This document shows, in pieces, positions 8,544-20,528 of a DNA stretch of 64,000 bases. The position numbers and the translations under genes were made by a program. Numbering within the stretch: the first letter of the stretch is position 1; each line of letters starts with the position of its first letter. The notes under the pieces are model-generated. The model saw only the letters and a list, made by a program, of their open reading frames with translations. It did no database searches and had not been told where the DNA came from. The DNA is from Natronococcus sp. A-GB7 (GTDB taxonomy: Archaea; Halobacteriota; Halobacteria; Halobacteriales; Natrialbaceae): positions 62,001-126,000 of the forward strand of contig NZ_JARUKV010000004.1 in assembly GCF_029688865.1 (NCBI RefSeq), read 5' to 3'.

Positions 8544-9670
8544 GCGTCGGTCACCTCCCCGCGCTCTCGATCGAGGGCCAGATCCTCGAGGACGGCGTTT
8601 GCCGTCTCGACGGCGCGTTCGGTCTCCGCCTCGGTGCCACAGGTGATCCGGATACAGCCCGGCAGGCCAAAGCTCGAGCAGTCACGGACGATGATGCCCC
8701 GCTGCTGGAGCTCCTCGGTGACGGCCGTCGCGTCGCCGACCGCCGCGAGCGCGAAGTTCCCCTCGCTGGGCCAGACTCGCGCGTCGAGGTGCTCGCGCAT
8801 GTACTCGCGGGAGTCCCGGGCCGTCGCGACGGTTCGCTCGACGTGCTCGTCGTCGTCGATCGCGGCCAGCCCCGCGCGACAGGCGATCTCGCTGGCCGCG
8901 AACGGGGTGTTCACGCGGGCGTAGGCGTCGGCCCACTCGTCGGGGACGATCGCGTATCCAAGTCGAACCCCGGCGAGGCCGTAGGCCTTCGAGAACGTCC
9001 GCAGGACCGCGATATCGTCGCGGGCCTCGAACCCGTTCCGGCCCTCGAGCAGGGAAACGGCGCTGTCGACGTCGGCGAACTCGCCGTAGGCCTCGTCGAC
9101 GACGACGAGGGTGTCCTCGCCGGTCTTCTCGGCGATCTCCTCGACGGCCGCCAGTTCGATCGTCGAGCCCGAGGGGTTGTGCGGGCTCGTGAGGTAGACG
9201 ATCCGCTCGCCGTCGTAGGCCGAGAGTACGGTCTCGGGCGTCTGTGAGAAGTCCTCGTCGCGCTCGAGGGTGTACTCCCGGACGTCGCCGTGGTGGAAGC
9301 GGGCGCTCATCCCGTAGTAGACAAAGCCCGGCGCGGGGACGAGCACGTCGTCGCCCGGCTCGAGGACCGCCCGGGAGAGGTAGTCGATCGCGCCGTCGCC
9401 GCCGTTTGCGAGCCAGACCTGTGCGGAGTCGACGGTCCAGCGGTCGGCGACGGCGTCGGCGAGGTCGGTGTGGGCGGATTTGGGGTAGGAGCTCATGCTC
9501 CCGGCCGCCTCCCGGACGGCGTCGGCGGCCGCGGGGGAGGGACCGTGGGGGTTCTCGTTCGAGGCGAGCTTGATGAACTCCGAGGGGTCGCGCCCGAGTT
9601 CGCGGGCGACCTCCTCGATGCCTCGACCCGCCTCGTAGGCGACGTGGTCGGACAGGTCGCGCGGTTGCAT
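8540..9670 (-). CDS. hisC: Histidinol-phosphate aminotransferase
   Basis: A 376-residue fold type I PLP aminotransferase. The start MQPRDLSDHVAYEAGRG is typical of haloarchaeal HisC; the reading frame extends upstream but with no homology. Visible landmarks: KLASNENPHGPSPAA near residue 35 (substrate phosphate site), NGGDGAIDYL (cofactor phosphate), TSPHNPSGS (PLP ring), VVVDEAYGEF (Asp and Tyr to PLP) and TFSKAYGLAGVRLGY carrying the Schiff-base Lys. It transaminates imidazole acetol phosphate in histidine synthesis. It heads the operon hisC - Fap7-like kinase - phosphatidyltransferase, overlapping the kinase by 4 bp. Confidence 0.93.
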   Translation of the reverse strand: MQPRDLSDHVAYEAGRGIEEVARELGRDPSEFIKLASNENPHGPSPAAADAVREAAGSMSSYPKSAHTDLADAVADRWTVDSAQVWLANGGDGAIDYLSRAVLEPGDDVLVPAPGFVYYGMSARFHHGDVREYTLERDEDFSQTPETVLSAYDGERIVYLTSPHNPSGSTIELAAVEEIAEKTGEDTLVVVDEAYGEFADVDSAVSLLEGRNGFEARDDIAVLRTFSKAYGLAGVRLGYAIVPDEWADAYARVNTPFAASEIACRAGLAAIDDDEHVERTVATARDSREYMREHLDARVWPSEGNFALAAVGDATAVTEELQQRGIIVRDCSSFGLPGCIRITCGTEAETERAVETANAVLEDLALDRERGEVTDA

Positions 9671-9872
9671 ACGCGAACCCTGTTCCCGGCGGCTCTTAAG
9701 GGTGCTCACCTCGTCTCGTCGTTCTCCCGGATCCAACCAAGAATTATATCCGCACAGATAAATTTGGGCGGCCCGATATCGCTATTTCGACTTTCAGAGC
9801 TTCTACCCCATCAAGAGGGCTTTGGCATGAAGGCATAGAGATGTTGCATCACGGATAGTTTTGTGTGCCCGT

Positions 9873-11210
9873 ATGACTCAGGACGCGGAACATAGTGACG
9901 AGTACGATCTCTCCGGGAGCCCCAGACGGGGACTGGTGATGGCGACGCTATCGTTTTTCGCCGGCCTCACGACGATCGCCTTCTACGGCGTTGCGGGGCC
10001 GACGTTTCAGGAAGCGCTCGGTATCTCCGGAGCGTTGCTTGGACTGCTGCTCTCCTCGCCACACATCAGCAAGGTCGTGCTCCGGGTGCCCTTTGGCGCC
10101 TGGGTCGACGACATCGGCGCGCGAAAACCGATCCTCATCCTCCTGGGGATGACGCTCGTCGGGTTCGTCGGCCTGGTCGGGACCCTGTTCCTGTTCTATC
10201 CAGACAACTTCGGCGCCCATCTCTACGTCCCGCTGCTCGTGTTCGGGATCCTGGCGGGCGCCGGGAGCGCGACGTTCTCGGTCGGCATCGCCCAGACCTC
10301 CTACTGGTTCCCCGAGGACGAACAGGGGTTCGCGATGGGCTTTTTCGGCGGCGCCGGGAACATCGGGCCGGGGATCATCAACGCCGTCATCCCCTTCCTC
10401 ATCGGCGTCGCGGGACTGGCGCTCGCGTACTCGAGCTGGCTCGTCTTCATGCTCGCCGCGACCGCGCTGTACTTCGTCTACGGCGCCAACCCGTACTACT
10501 TTCAGCTCCTCGACAGGGGGCTCGACAGTGAGCGGGCACAGAGCGTCGCCGAGGACATGGGCCAGGAAGTGTTCCCGGGCGGCGGCACCTGGGACTCGCT
10601 GAAGGAGTCGTCGACGAACCGCTGGACCTGGGTGCTCGTCTTCCTCTACACCGTCTCCTACGGCGGCGGCTTCACCGCGCTGACGACGTGGTACCCGACC
10701 TACTGGAACCTCTTCCACGGGATGACGCTCTCGATGGCGGGGCTGTTCGCGGGGGTCTTCGTGGTCTACGGCTCGCTGGTCAGAATTCCCGGCGGCAGCC
10801 TGAGCGATCGGTTCGGCGGCGAGAACGTTGCCGCCGTCAGCTTCGCCGTGATGGTAGTCGGCGCGGGCATCGCCACCGTCTCCCAGGCCGTGATCCCCGC
10901 CTTCGTCGGGATGATGATACTGGGTACCGGGATGGGGGTCGCGAACGCCGCGGTGTTCGAACTCGTCCCGAAGTACGTGCCCGACGCCGTCGGCGGGGCC
11001 TCCGGCTGGATCGGCGGGATCGGCGGCGCCGGAACCCTCCTGGTGCTTCCGATCCTCGGCGTGTTCGTGGACGTCTACGGCGAGATCGGCTACGCTCGAG
11101 GGTTCGTCGTCATCGCGGGACTGAGTGCGATCTGCGTCGGCGTCTCGGTCCTGCTGAAGTTCTTCGGTCCCGAACCCGCCGAGGAGATCGACGAGTCCGC
11201 GATGCACTGA
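9873..11210 (+). CDS. MFS transporter, nitrate/nitrite porter-like
   Basis: A 445-residue major facilitator with twelve predicted helices. The loop 2-3 signature is present as GAWVDDIGARKP and a second-half version as GGSLSDRFGGE. The helix-5 motif GFFGGAGNIGPGI resembles the nitrate signature of NNP/NarK porters, so nitrate or nitrite transport is the best guess, but oxalate/formate-type and other anion porters share this look. The start at 9873 (MTQDAEHSDEYDLSG) is preferred to an upstream TTG. No nitrate or nitrite reductase gene is near; the context therefore does not confirm the substrate. Confidence 0.78.
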   Translation: MTQDAEHSDEYDLSGSPRRGLVMATLSFFAGLTTIAFYGVAGPTFQEALGISGALLGLLLSSPHISKVVLRVPFGAWVDDIGARKPILILLGMTLVGFVGLVGTLFLFYPDNFGAHLYVPLLVFGILAGAGSATFSVGIAQTSYWFPEDEQGFAMGFFGGAGNIGPGIINAVIPFLIGVAGLALAYSSWLVFMLAATALYFVYGANPYYFQLLDRGLDSERAQSVAEDMGQEVFPGGGTWDSLKESSTNRWTWVLVFLYTVSYGGGFTALTTWYPTYWNLFHGMTLSMAGLFAGVFVVYGSLVRIPGGSLSDRFGGENVAAVSFAVMVVGAGIATVSQAVIPAFVGMMILGTGMGVANAAVFELVPKYVPDAVGGASGWIGGIGGAGTLLVLPILGVFVDVYGEIGYARGFVVIAGLSAICVGVSVLLKFFGPEPAEEIDESAMH

Positions 11211-11316
11211 CCGACGGATCGTCGTTTCGGCTACGCCGGCCGATATCACTCGCTCGAACGGTTTCGGAAACGAACGGGTCGCCGCACGAACTCGAAAAGG
11301 AGGGCGCCGTCGGTCG

Positions 11317-11736
11317 CTACAGTCGCGAGATCGTCACCGAAACCGGCGAGTTCCCGATGACGTTCTTGGCGACGCTGCCGACCAGGATCCCGGAGAGTCC
11401 CGACCGTCCGTGACTTCCCATAACGACGTGATCCACGTTCGTGGACTCGGCGACGTCGACGATCACCGACGACGGATCGCCCGTCTCGAGCACCGTCTCG
11501 ACGGAGATGTCGTCGCCGAGCGTCCGTCGCGCGTCGTCGAACAGCTCTCGGGCCTCCTCCTCGCGCTCCTCTCGAATACCTTCCGCCGCGGCGCCGGCCG
11601 CGCCGTAGGTGACCTCGTCCATCTCGAGGACGTGCAACAACACGATCTCTCCCGGGTCGAACAGTTCCGTTGCCTCCTCGAGTGCCGCTCGAGCGGGGTC
11701 CGAGTCGTCGATCGGGACCAGCAGTCGTTCGTTCAC
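11317..11736 (-). CDS. Universal stress protein UspA family
   Basis: A 139-residue UspA-fold protein starting at a GTG codon (VNERLLVPIDDSD); the in-frame upstream extension has no similarity to the family. The ATP-binding signature is complete near the C-terminus: GSHGRSGLSGILVGSVAKNV (G-x2-G-x9-G-S). This suggests a nucleotide-binding, FtsJ-independent archaeal Usp of the MJ0577 type. Haloarchaea carry dozens of these; precise roles are unknown. It lies convergent to the MFS gene and divergent from the SPFH gene, with about 250 bp of promoter DNA on the latter side. Confidence 0.9.
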   Translation of the reverse strand: MNERLLVPIDDSDPARAALEEATELFDPGEIVLLHVLEMDEVTYGAAGAAAEGIREEREEEARELFDDARRTLGDDISVETVLETGDPSSVIVDVAESTNVDHVVMGSHGRSGLSGILVGSVAKNVIGNSPVSVTISRL

Positions 11737-11989
11737 GTGTCCGGCCACGCTAGCGCTACCGGAAAGGATTGTGCCTGCTTCCCAAAGCGCGGGGTCGGCT
11801 ACGGGTCGAGGCGAGCTCGGGGGATCGACCCGCGTGTGAGCGCGACGACCACCGAGGGGTGTCCGCGCCGGTTCGCGACTCGGATCCGTCGGTGGAAACC
11901 GGACGATACCGGCAAGCTCGACCGGAAAGTGGTACTCTCTCACATATTCCTGAACGAAGAGTTATTCGAACGGAACCCCTGACTCGAGT

Positions 11990-13144
11990 ATGAACGAACT
12001 GGTGGCAACAGTCCTCCAACTCGAGGACCCGGGGATCGATCCGATGCTGTTTATCGGTGCCCTCGTCCTCGCGGTCGCCGCGATCACGGTCTGGCAGATG
12101 GTCGAGATCGTCGACGCCTACAACCGGGGTGCACTGACGGTCTTCGGGGAGTACCGCAAGCTGCTTCAGCCGGGGTTGAACATCGTGCCGCCGTTCGTCT
12201 CGCGGGTCTACACCTTCGACATGCGGACCCAGACGATCGACGTGCCGACCCAGGAAGCGATCACGCGTGACAACTCGCCCGTCACGGCCGACGCCGTCGT
12301 CTACATCCGCGTGATGGACGCAAAGCGGGCGTTCCTCGAGGTCGACGACTACAAGAACGCCGTCTCGAACCTCGCCCAGACGACCCTCCGCGCCGTGCTG
12401 GGCGACATGGAGCTCGACGACACGCTCAGCCGCCGGGAGATGATCAACGAGCGGATCCGCCAGGAGCTCGACGAGCCCACCGACGAGTGGGGCATCCGCG
12501 TCGAGAGCGTCGAGGTCCGGGAGGTCACCCCGTCGCCGGACGTCAAGGGCGCGATGGAACAGCAGACCTCCGCCGAACGGAAACGCCGCGCGATGATCCT
12601 CGAGGCACAGGGTGAACGCCGCAGCGCCGTCGAGAAGGCGGAAGGTGAGAAGCAGTCGAACATCATCCGCGCCCAGGGTGAGAAGCAGAGCCAGATCCTC
12701 GAGGCGCAGGGTGACTCGATTTCGACGGTCCTGCGTGCGAAATCCGCCGAATCGATGGGCGAGCGTGCGGTCATCGACAAGGGGATGGACGCCCTCGAAA
12801 ACATCGGTCAGAGCGAGTCGACGACGTTCGTCATGCCCCAGGAGCTCACGTCGATGGTCGGGCGCTACGGCAAGCATCTCTCGGGGAGCGACGTCCAGCA
12901 ACAGGACGGCCGGCTCGAGAGTCTCGATTTCGACGACGAAACTCGCGAGCTGATCGGCCTCGACGACATCAGCAAGATCCTCGGCGAGATCGACGAGGAG
13001 CTCGAGATGGACGTCGAGGCGATGGAACAGGAGGCCCAGGCGATCCAGGAGGGCGAGGATATGGGCCAGAGCCCGGACAGCATCGACGTGCCGCGAGACG
13101 AAGTGGAGACGCCGGGCGAGGAGCCGGAAGCCGACAGTCAGTAA
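11990..13144 (+). CDS. SPFH/band 7 (stomatin-like) membrane protein
   Basis: A 384-residue SPFH protein. One N-terminal transmembrane helix (about residues 15-35) is followed by the band 7 domain (about 40-200: VFGEYRKLLQPGLNIVPPFV, then AITRDNSPVTADAVVYIRV), then a long charged coiled coil with repeated EAQGERRS/EKAEGEKQ/RAQGEKQ units (about 205-255) typical of stomatins, and an acidic tail. Stomatins form large membrane rings and organise membrane microdomains, often with an NfeD partner or protease; no NfeD gene is adjacent here. Upstream lies a promoter region with a 250-bp gap to the divergent UspA gene. Confidence 0.9.
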   Translation: MNELVATVLQLEDPGIDPMLFIGALVLAVAAITVWQMVEIVDAYNRGALTVFGEYRKLLQPGLNIVPPFVSRVYTFDMRTQTIDVPTQEAITRDNSPVTADAVVYIRVMDAKRAFLEVDDYKNAVSNLAQTTLRAVLGDMELDDTLSRREMINERIRQELDEPTDEWGIRVESVEVREVTPSPDVKGAMEQQTSAERKRRAMILEAQGERRSAVEKAEGEKQSNIIRAQGEKQSQILEAQGDSISTVLRAKSAESMGERAVIDKGMDALENIGQSESTTFVMPQELTSMVGRYGKHLSGSDVQQQDGRLESLDFDDETRELIGLDDISKILGEIDEELEMDVEAMEQEAQAIQEGEDMGQSPDSIDVPRDEVETPGEEPEADSQ

Positions 13145-13204
13145 GCTGGCTCGAGGCGGTCGGAGTTCACATCGTTTTTCTACCGCGCTCGCGGACGCTA
13201 CGGC

Positions 13205-16691
<3,487 letters not shown>

Positions 16692-16869
16692 CTACTCCCA
16701 ATGCGGCGTCGGACGCTAATAGGCGTGCCGACGTCGGGTCGGGGTCGGATCGGGGGCTCTCGGGCCGTCGGGCCCGGCAATATCGGCAGAATCGTCGCCC
16801 AGCTGACCGGTTTCCGCCTGGAGGTTCAGGGGCGTACTATTTCCTCGTGGCGCCCTTAGAACTGGTACG

Positions 16870-17082
16870 ATGTCCACCAGTACCAGCAACGGCGGTTTCG
16901 GCGGCTCGTCGGCGAACAGGCTCAGTATCGTTTCGACGGTGATCGACGCGGGTCTCGCGTTCGCCCGCGGGCGACCCAAGAGCGCGCTGCTGTTGCTCGC
17001 CGCGGCCGCGCTCTCGACGCGGATTCCCGGACTCGGGACGGCGACTTCGATCCTGCTGCGCGTGATCCACCGGCTCCGGTAG
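16870..17082 (+). CDS. Small membrane-associated protein of unknown function
   Basis: A 70-residue protein: a Ser/Gly/Asn-rich N-terminus (MSTSTSNGGFGGSSANR), then two moderately hydrophobic helices (about 20-32 and 38-50, SALLLLAAAALST), then a basic C-terminus IHRLR. Unusually for this organism it is basic rather than acidic. No family recognised. It lies alone between the GH32 gene start and a secreted-protein gene, with a separate TATA-like context. It could be a small membrane or cell-surface protein. Confidence 0.5.
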   Translation: MSTSTSNGGFGGSSANRLSIVSTVIDAGLAFARGRPKSALLLLAAAALSTRIPGLGTATSILLRVIHRLR

Positions 17083-17154
17083 CTCGAGAGCGATTCCGAG
17101 CGTGCCGTCCGGCAACGGCAAAGCAATTTGTTTCGTGCCGTGGGCGTATATCGT

Positions 17155-17568
17155 ATGCGACGGCGAACGCTGCTGGGCGGACTCGCCGGCGGCCTCGTCG
17201 GGTTCGCCGCCCCCGAAGACGACGCAACGGCGTCGCTCGAGCGCCGCGACCAGCGCTGTGCGAGCGACGAGGACGACGCGGCGACGGTTCGGATCGACGA
17301 GGGCGCGCTCGTCCTCGAGGGACTCATCCGAACGCCGACACCCTGTCACGCCCTCGTCCTCGAGTCGGTCTCCCGGGAGCGCGACGTACTCGAGGTGACT
17401 ATCGGCGTCGGCGACCCGGACGGCTTTTGCGTGCAGTGTCTCGGCGTCGTCGAGTACCTCTTCGAGATCGAACTCGACGGCCGAGAGCCCGACTGCGTCG
17501 CGGTCTTCCACGAGCGACGCGACGAGACGGTTCGGGTCGCTCGAGGCGAGCCCCAGCGGGCGAACTAA
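17155..17568 (+). CDS. Tat-exported small protein of unknown function
   Basis: A 137-residue protein starting MRRRTLLGGLAGGLVGFAA, a twin-arginine signal of the haloarchaeal type (RRxxLLGGL followed by a hydrophobic segment). The mature part is acidic, with beta-rich segments (VRIDEGALVLEGL, DVLEVTIGVGD, YLFEIELDG) and five Cys, including an FCVQCLG pair. The overall look is a short immunoglobulin-like or beta-sandwich extracellular protein. No family name recognised. The start at 17155 is preferred because the 9 residues upstream do not belong to a signal peptide. Confidence 0.65.
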   Translation: MRRRTLLGGLAGGLVGFAAPEDDATASLERRDQRCASDEDDAATVRIDEGALVLEGLIRTPTPCHALVLESVSRERDVLEVTIGVGDPDGFCVQCLGVVEYLFEIELDGREPDCVAVFHERRDETVRVARGEPQRAN

Positions 17569-17635
17569 ACGAGGGGTAAAATAGCGGTTTCACCGTGAAG
17601 AAGAGTTTTTGACAGAAACTGCGAACTGCTCCCTT

Positions 17636-17749
17636 ATGAATCGACGAACGGTTCTCGCCGGCGTCGGCACCGCGGTCGGGCCGTCCAGACGGCGTCCACC
17701 GTCAGTAACTTCGGACGGAAAGTATTTATTGCAGCATGCTTTTTTATGA
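17636..17749 (+). pseudogene. Remnant of a Tat-signal protein gene (5' end only)
   Basis: The frame begins MNRRTVLAGVGTAVG, a textbook haloarchaeal twin-arginine signal start, but departs after about 15 residues into an unrelated reading that stops at a TGA (37 residues in all). The rest of the gene is missing: the following 600 bp holds no continuation. I take it as the surviving 5' end of a deleted secreted-protein gene. Confidence 0.5.
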
Positions 17750-18377
17750 AACGGCCGGCGAAATACTGCCTTCGACAGGCATCGCTCGTGAGTTTCCCCG
17801 GCCACTCCCCTCCCCCCATCGCTGCTCTTTCGGGAGCGTCCGACCTCACACAGCGAGCGACTGGAGCGTCGGTTCATCGGACCGTTCGTGTCGATCCGTG
17901 ATTCGGATGCACGACGCATCGGTCCGCAGTTGAACTGCGATCCCTCCAGTATGTTTAGCCGCACCTCGGAACTTCTTATTATACCTGACTAATAAAAAGA
18001 TTATTGTAACCACCCTAAGTAGAACCACGTGGTCGGTGGGGGAGTTATTCGGACTGCCCTAACGGTCAGAGGTCATGCCTTCACCCTCGATCCCACCGAC
18101 CTCGCACCACGAACCAGATACGAACCACACGGAGCGAGCTGAAGCGGGACTTCACCTCGCGCGGTTTCTCGGAACGTTCGATCGCCAGTCGTGACTGAAC
18201 CGACTCGGCCTCCCCACCGCCCGCCCCCGCTCGAGTGGGGCCCGACGACGGCGAGGACCGGACACGGTTGCGCCAGTCGTCCGTCGAACAGCGTAGTTGT
18301 TACACCCGTAGTGACAGCTCGAGTACTACGTTCGTATTCACGGACGGCTTATACCGATCGATGGTGATAGGACGCGT
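17750..18377. other. Intergenic region with no secure gene
   Basis: About 630 bp with lower GC in places (17970-18020). The only short frame with possible coding character is 18075-18194 on the plus strand (39 codons, starting MPSPSIPPTSHHEP), which I do not regard as supported. The region follows the broken Tat-protein remnant and may be scar DNA. At its right end a TATA-like string (GCTTATACC, about 18345-18353) lies at the right distance for a leaderless transcript of the next small gene. Confidence 0.5.
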
Positions 18378-18554
18378 ATGGCGTCCAAAACCAGGGCTGC
18401 CGGGACGTGTACGAAGTGTGGAAACGTATTCGCAGTCCGGCAGTCGGACGGCGGAGCGATCGAGCCGATCGGCGTCCGCCAGTGTTCCTGCGGAGGCACG
18501 TCGTTCGAGGTGCTGGAGAGCGGGCCGACCGATCCATACGCGACCTCCGAGTAA
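18378..18554 (+). CDS. Small zinc-ribbon protein
   Basis: A 58-residue protein found by reading the sequence directly: MASKTRAAGTCTKCGNVFAV at the N-terminus, then a short loop and QCSCGGTSFEVLESG. Two Cys pairs (CTKC at 11-14 and CSC at 36-38) can bind one zinc. A TATA-like GCTTATACC is about 25-33 bp upstream of the ATG, as expected for a leaderless haloarchaeal gene. Haloarchaea carry many zinc-ribbon mini-proteins of this size; some influence motility, biofilm or stress, but none of that can be transferred by sequence alone. Confidence 0.65.
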   Translation: MASKTRAAGTCTKCGNVFAVRQSDGGAIEPIGVRQCSCGGTSFEVLESGPTDPYATSE

Positions 18555-18775
18555 GCGGATCTCGACACCGGACCGTCCCGTCCGACCGCAACGCTACCGC
18601 GAGACATCGTCGTTGATTCGTCCGTTTCGTCCGTTCGCCGTGTGTGCGTTCGCTCGAGCGTGCTTGTCGCCGTGAGAGCCATCCCTCGAGCGCGTCCCCC
18701 CGGTTCGTGTCGGTCCGACTACCGGTTCGCTACCGTGTAAAAAGAGGTATCGTCCCACACGGTGTACCGAAGACG

Positions 18776-18916
18776 ATGCGATCCGAGTGTCGAACCTGTC
18801 GCTGGAGCGGGGACGCGAACGAACTCAACTGGCGGGTTCGCGACGGGGATCCGAGCGTCGGGGGCGAACGAATCTGTCCCGAGTGTCGTGGTACCGACGT
18901 GGGCCTCTCGGGGTGA
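18776..18916 (+). CDS. Very small zinc-ribbon protein
   Basis: A 46-residue protein: MRSECRTCRWSGDANELNW, a middle loop RVRDGDPSVGGE and RICPECRGTDVGLSG. The Cys pairs CRTC (5-8) and CPEC (34-37) form a plausible zinc knuckle pair. The longer in-frame start upstream adds a non-homologous basic stretch, so the ATG at 18776 is chosen. No family or function recognised; it lies in the same orientation as the preceding zinc-ribbon gene and 96 bp before the PadR regulator. Confidence 0.6.
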   Translation: MRSECRTCRWSGDANELNWRVRDGDPSVGGERICPECRGTDVGLSG

Positions 18917-19012
18917 TCGTCGTTCGAGACCGTCCAGTCGAGACGCGCGGATCGGATGCGGGAATCGGTCGATTCCGATATCGTATTATATCAATAGCTC
19001 AATCGAGAAAAC

Positions 19013-19303
19013 ATGTATGATCTAACCGGCTTTCAGCGGGACCTCCTGTACGTCATCGAGGGGGAAGACGAGCCCCACGGGCTGGCGATCCAGGAGGAAC
19101 TCGAGGAGTACTACGAGAAGGACATCCACCACGGGCGGCTGTACCCGAACCTCGACACGCTCGTCGACAAGGGACTCGTCGAGAAGGGGCAGGTCGACCG
19201 ACGGACGAACTTCTACACCGTTACGCGACGAGGTAAGCGCGAACTCGAGGCGCGCCGGGAGTGGGAACAGCAGTACGTCGACGAACTACTCTCGGAGTCG
19301 TAG
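19013..19303 (+). CDS. PadR family transcriptional regulator
   Basis: A 96-residue winged-helix protein of the PadR family: FQRDLLYVIEGEDEPHGLAI leads into the HTH, with the typical EELEEYYEKDIHHGRLYPNL recognition region and the wing VDRRTNFYTVTRRGKRELEA. It is short, with no C-terminal dimerisation domain, as in many archaeal PadR proteins. These regulators often repress transporters, stress or metabolic genes next to them; the gene immediately downstream encodes a formyltransferase-fold protein 200 bp away. A TATA-like TATTATATCAA lies about 30 bp upstream of the ATG. Confidence 0.9.
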   Translation: MYDLTGFQRDLLYVIEGEDEPHGLAIQEELEEYYEKDIHHGRLYPNLDTLVDKGLVEKGQVDRRTNFYTVTRRGKRELEARREWEQQYVDELLSES

Positions 19304-19506
19304 TCGGCGTCCTCGGTTATTCTCTTCGGGCGGTCGACAGCGAGTCCGCACCGGGCCGAGCGCTCTCGCCTACCGCCGAACTGCGTCCGACAGCTTCGAC
19401 GAGCGGGTCCGCCCTCGCTCGAGCCGGTTTCCGTCCCTGTTCGGAGCCCGTAACCGAACGCACGGAGACTGTAACTAAGGGGGAAACGGGCGGACGAACG
19501 TACACC

Positions 19507-20451
19507 ATGACACGATCCGGACCGGAGACGATCGGGATCCTGGCCGATCCGTATCTCAACGAGTGGCAGGTCCGCGCCCTCGAACGGCTACAGGCCGACC
19601 ACGACGTGACGGTGTCGCTGGTCGTTACGAACGAGGAGAAAGCCGACGACGACCCCGAGGCGTGGAACACGCGAAACCGGATCGGACTGGCGGACGCCCG
19701 ACAGTTCGTCGACCTCCTCGAACGTCAGCGGGCGTGGGCGCTCGTGCTCGCGGAGCGAAACGTCGCGAAGCTGATCGGCGAGGAGCGACCGCTCTGGCGG
19801 CGTCGATCGATCGAGAACGTCGCCGCCCTCGCCGAGGCCGACCACGTCCGGTGTGAACCGGAGACGGACGGCGCCTGGTACGAGTTTCCCGACGACGTCG
19901 TCGATCGCGTCGCCGAAGAGTGTGACGCCCTGGTGCTCTTCGGCTTCGGACTCGTCCGCGGGCCGATCCTCGAAGCGACCGAGTTCGGCGTGCTAAGCTT
20001 CCACCCCGCCGACATTCGGTCGTACCGTGGGATGGGGCCGCCGGCGGTGTTTCACGACGGGCAGGACCGGTGTGGCGCCACGCTCCAGCGGCTCAACGAG
20101 TCGATCGACGGGGGCGAGATCGTCGCCTACGACGACGTCCCGATCGACGACTGCCCGACGCTGTGGGACGTCTTCGATCGCGTCGTGGACCGACAGACCT
20201 CGCTGCTGAGCGAGGGCGTCGCCAACCTTCGGGATCCGACGTTCGAGCCGACGACCGTCCCCGAGGCCGAGCTGGGCGAGGTGTACTACCGGAAACTGCG
20301 CCACAGCCTCTCGTTTTCGGGACGCATCCTGCTGAAGAACCTCGCCGGACGCGCCGAGCGACGGCTTCGGCGAGGGAGCGGGGCCGTCGAATCGCCGACC
20401 GGTTCGACCCCGCCCGCCTCGAGGCCGGGTCGCCCGCGCTCCGGTGATTAG
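19507..20451 (+). CDS. Formyltransferase-fold protein (methionyl-tRNA formyltransferase-like)
   Basis: A 314-residue protein with an N-terminal Rossmann-type formyltransferase domain. The first strand is IGILADPYLNEWQVRALERL; the key region is FGFGLVRGPILEATEFGVLSFHPADIRSYRGMGPP, in which the His of FHPADI and the RG-xGP segment match the active-site Asn-His-Asp area of 10-formyltetrahydrofolate-dependent enzymes. Archaea do not formylate initiator tRNA, so the substrate is more likely an amino sugar or another amine. Start at 19507 is the first Met with homology. It lies just upstream (77 bp) of the PhaC-like gene in the same direction. Confidence 0.7.
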   Translation: MTRSGPETIGILADPYLNEWQVRALERLQADHDVTVSLVVTNEEKADDDPEAWNTRNRIGLADARQFVDLLERQRAWALVLAERNVAKLIGEERPLWRRRSIENVAALAEADHVRCEPETDGAWYEFPDDVVDRVAEECDALVLFGFGLVRGPILEATEFGVLSFHPADIRSYRGMGPPAVFHDGQDRCGATLQRLNESIDGGEIVAYDDVPIDDCPTLWDVFDRVVDRQTSLLSEGVANLRDPTFEPTTVPEAELGEVYYRKLRHSLSFSGRILLKNLAGRAERRLRRGSGAVESPTGSTPPASRPGRPRSGD

Positions 20452-20528
20452 CCACGACGCGACTCCGCAGCGTTGAACTCTGCAAGGATGCGGTTCAACC
20501 GTATGGCCCGTTCGACTACGGACGACAG

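Noticed and set aside
9873-11210. Firm annotation as nitrate transporter narK
   Set aside because: The GN-G motif is suggestive only, and no nitrate or nitrite reductase genes are nearby.
9948-11249. 433-residue minus-strand open frame
   Set aside because: Antisense of the MFS transporter; Asp/Glu/Arg/His-rich translation is a shadow of codon third-position GC.
18075-18194. 39-codon plus-strand frame in the spacer
   Set aside because: No family pattern, no good promoter and composition not clearly coding.
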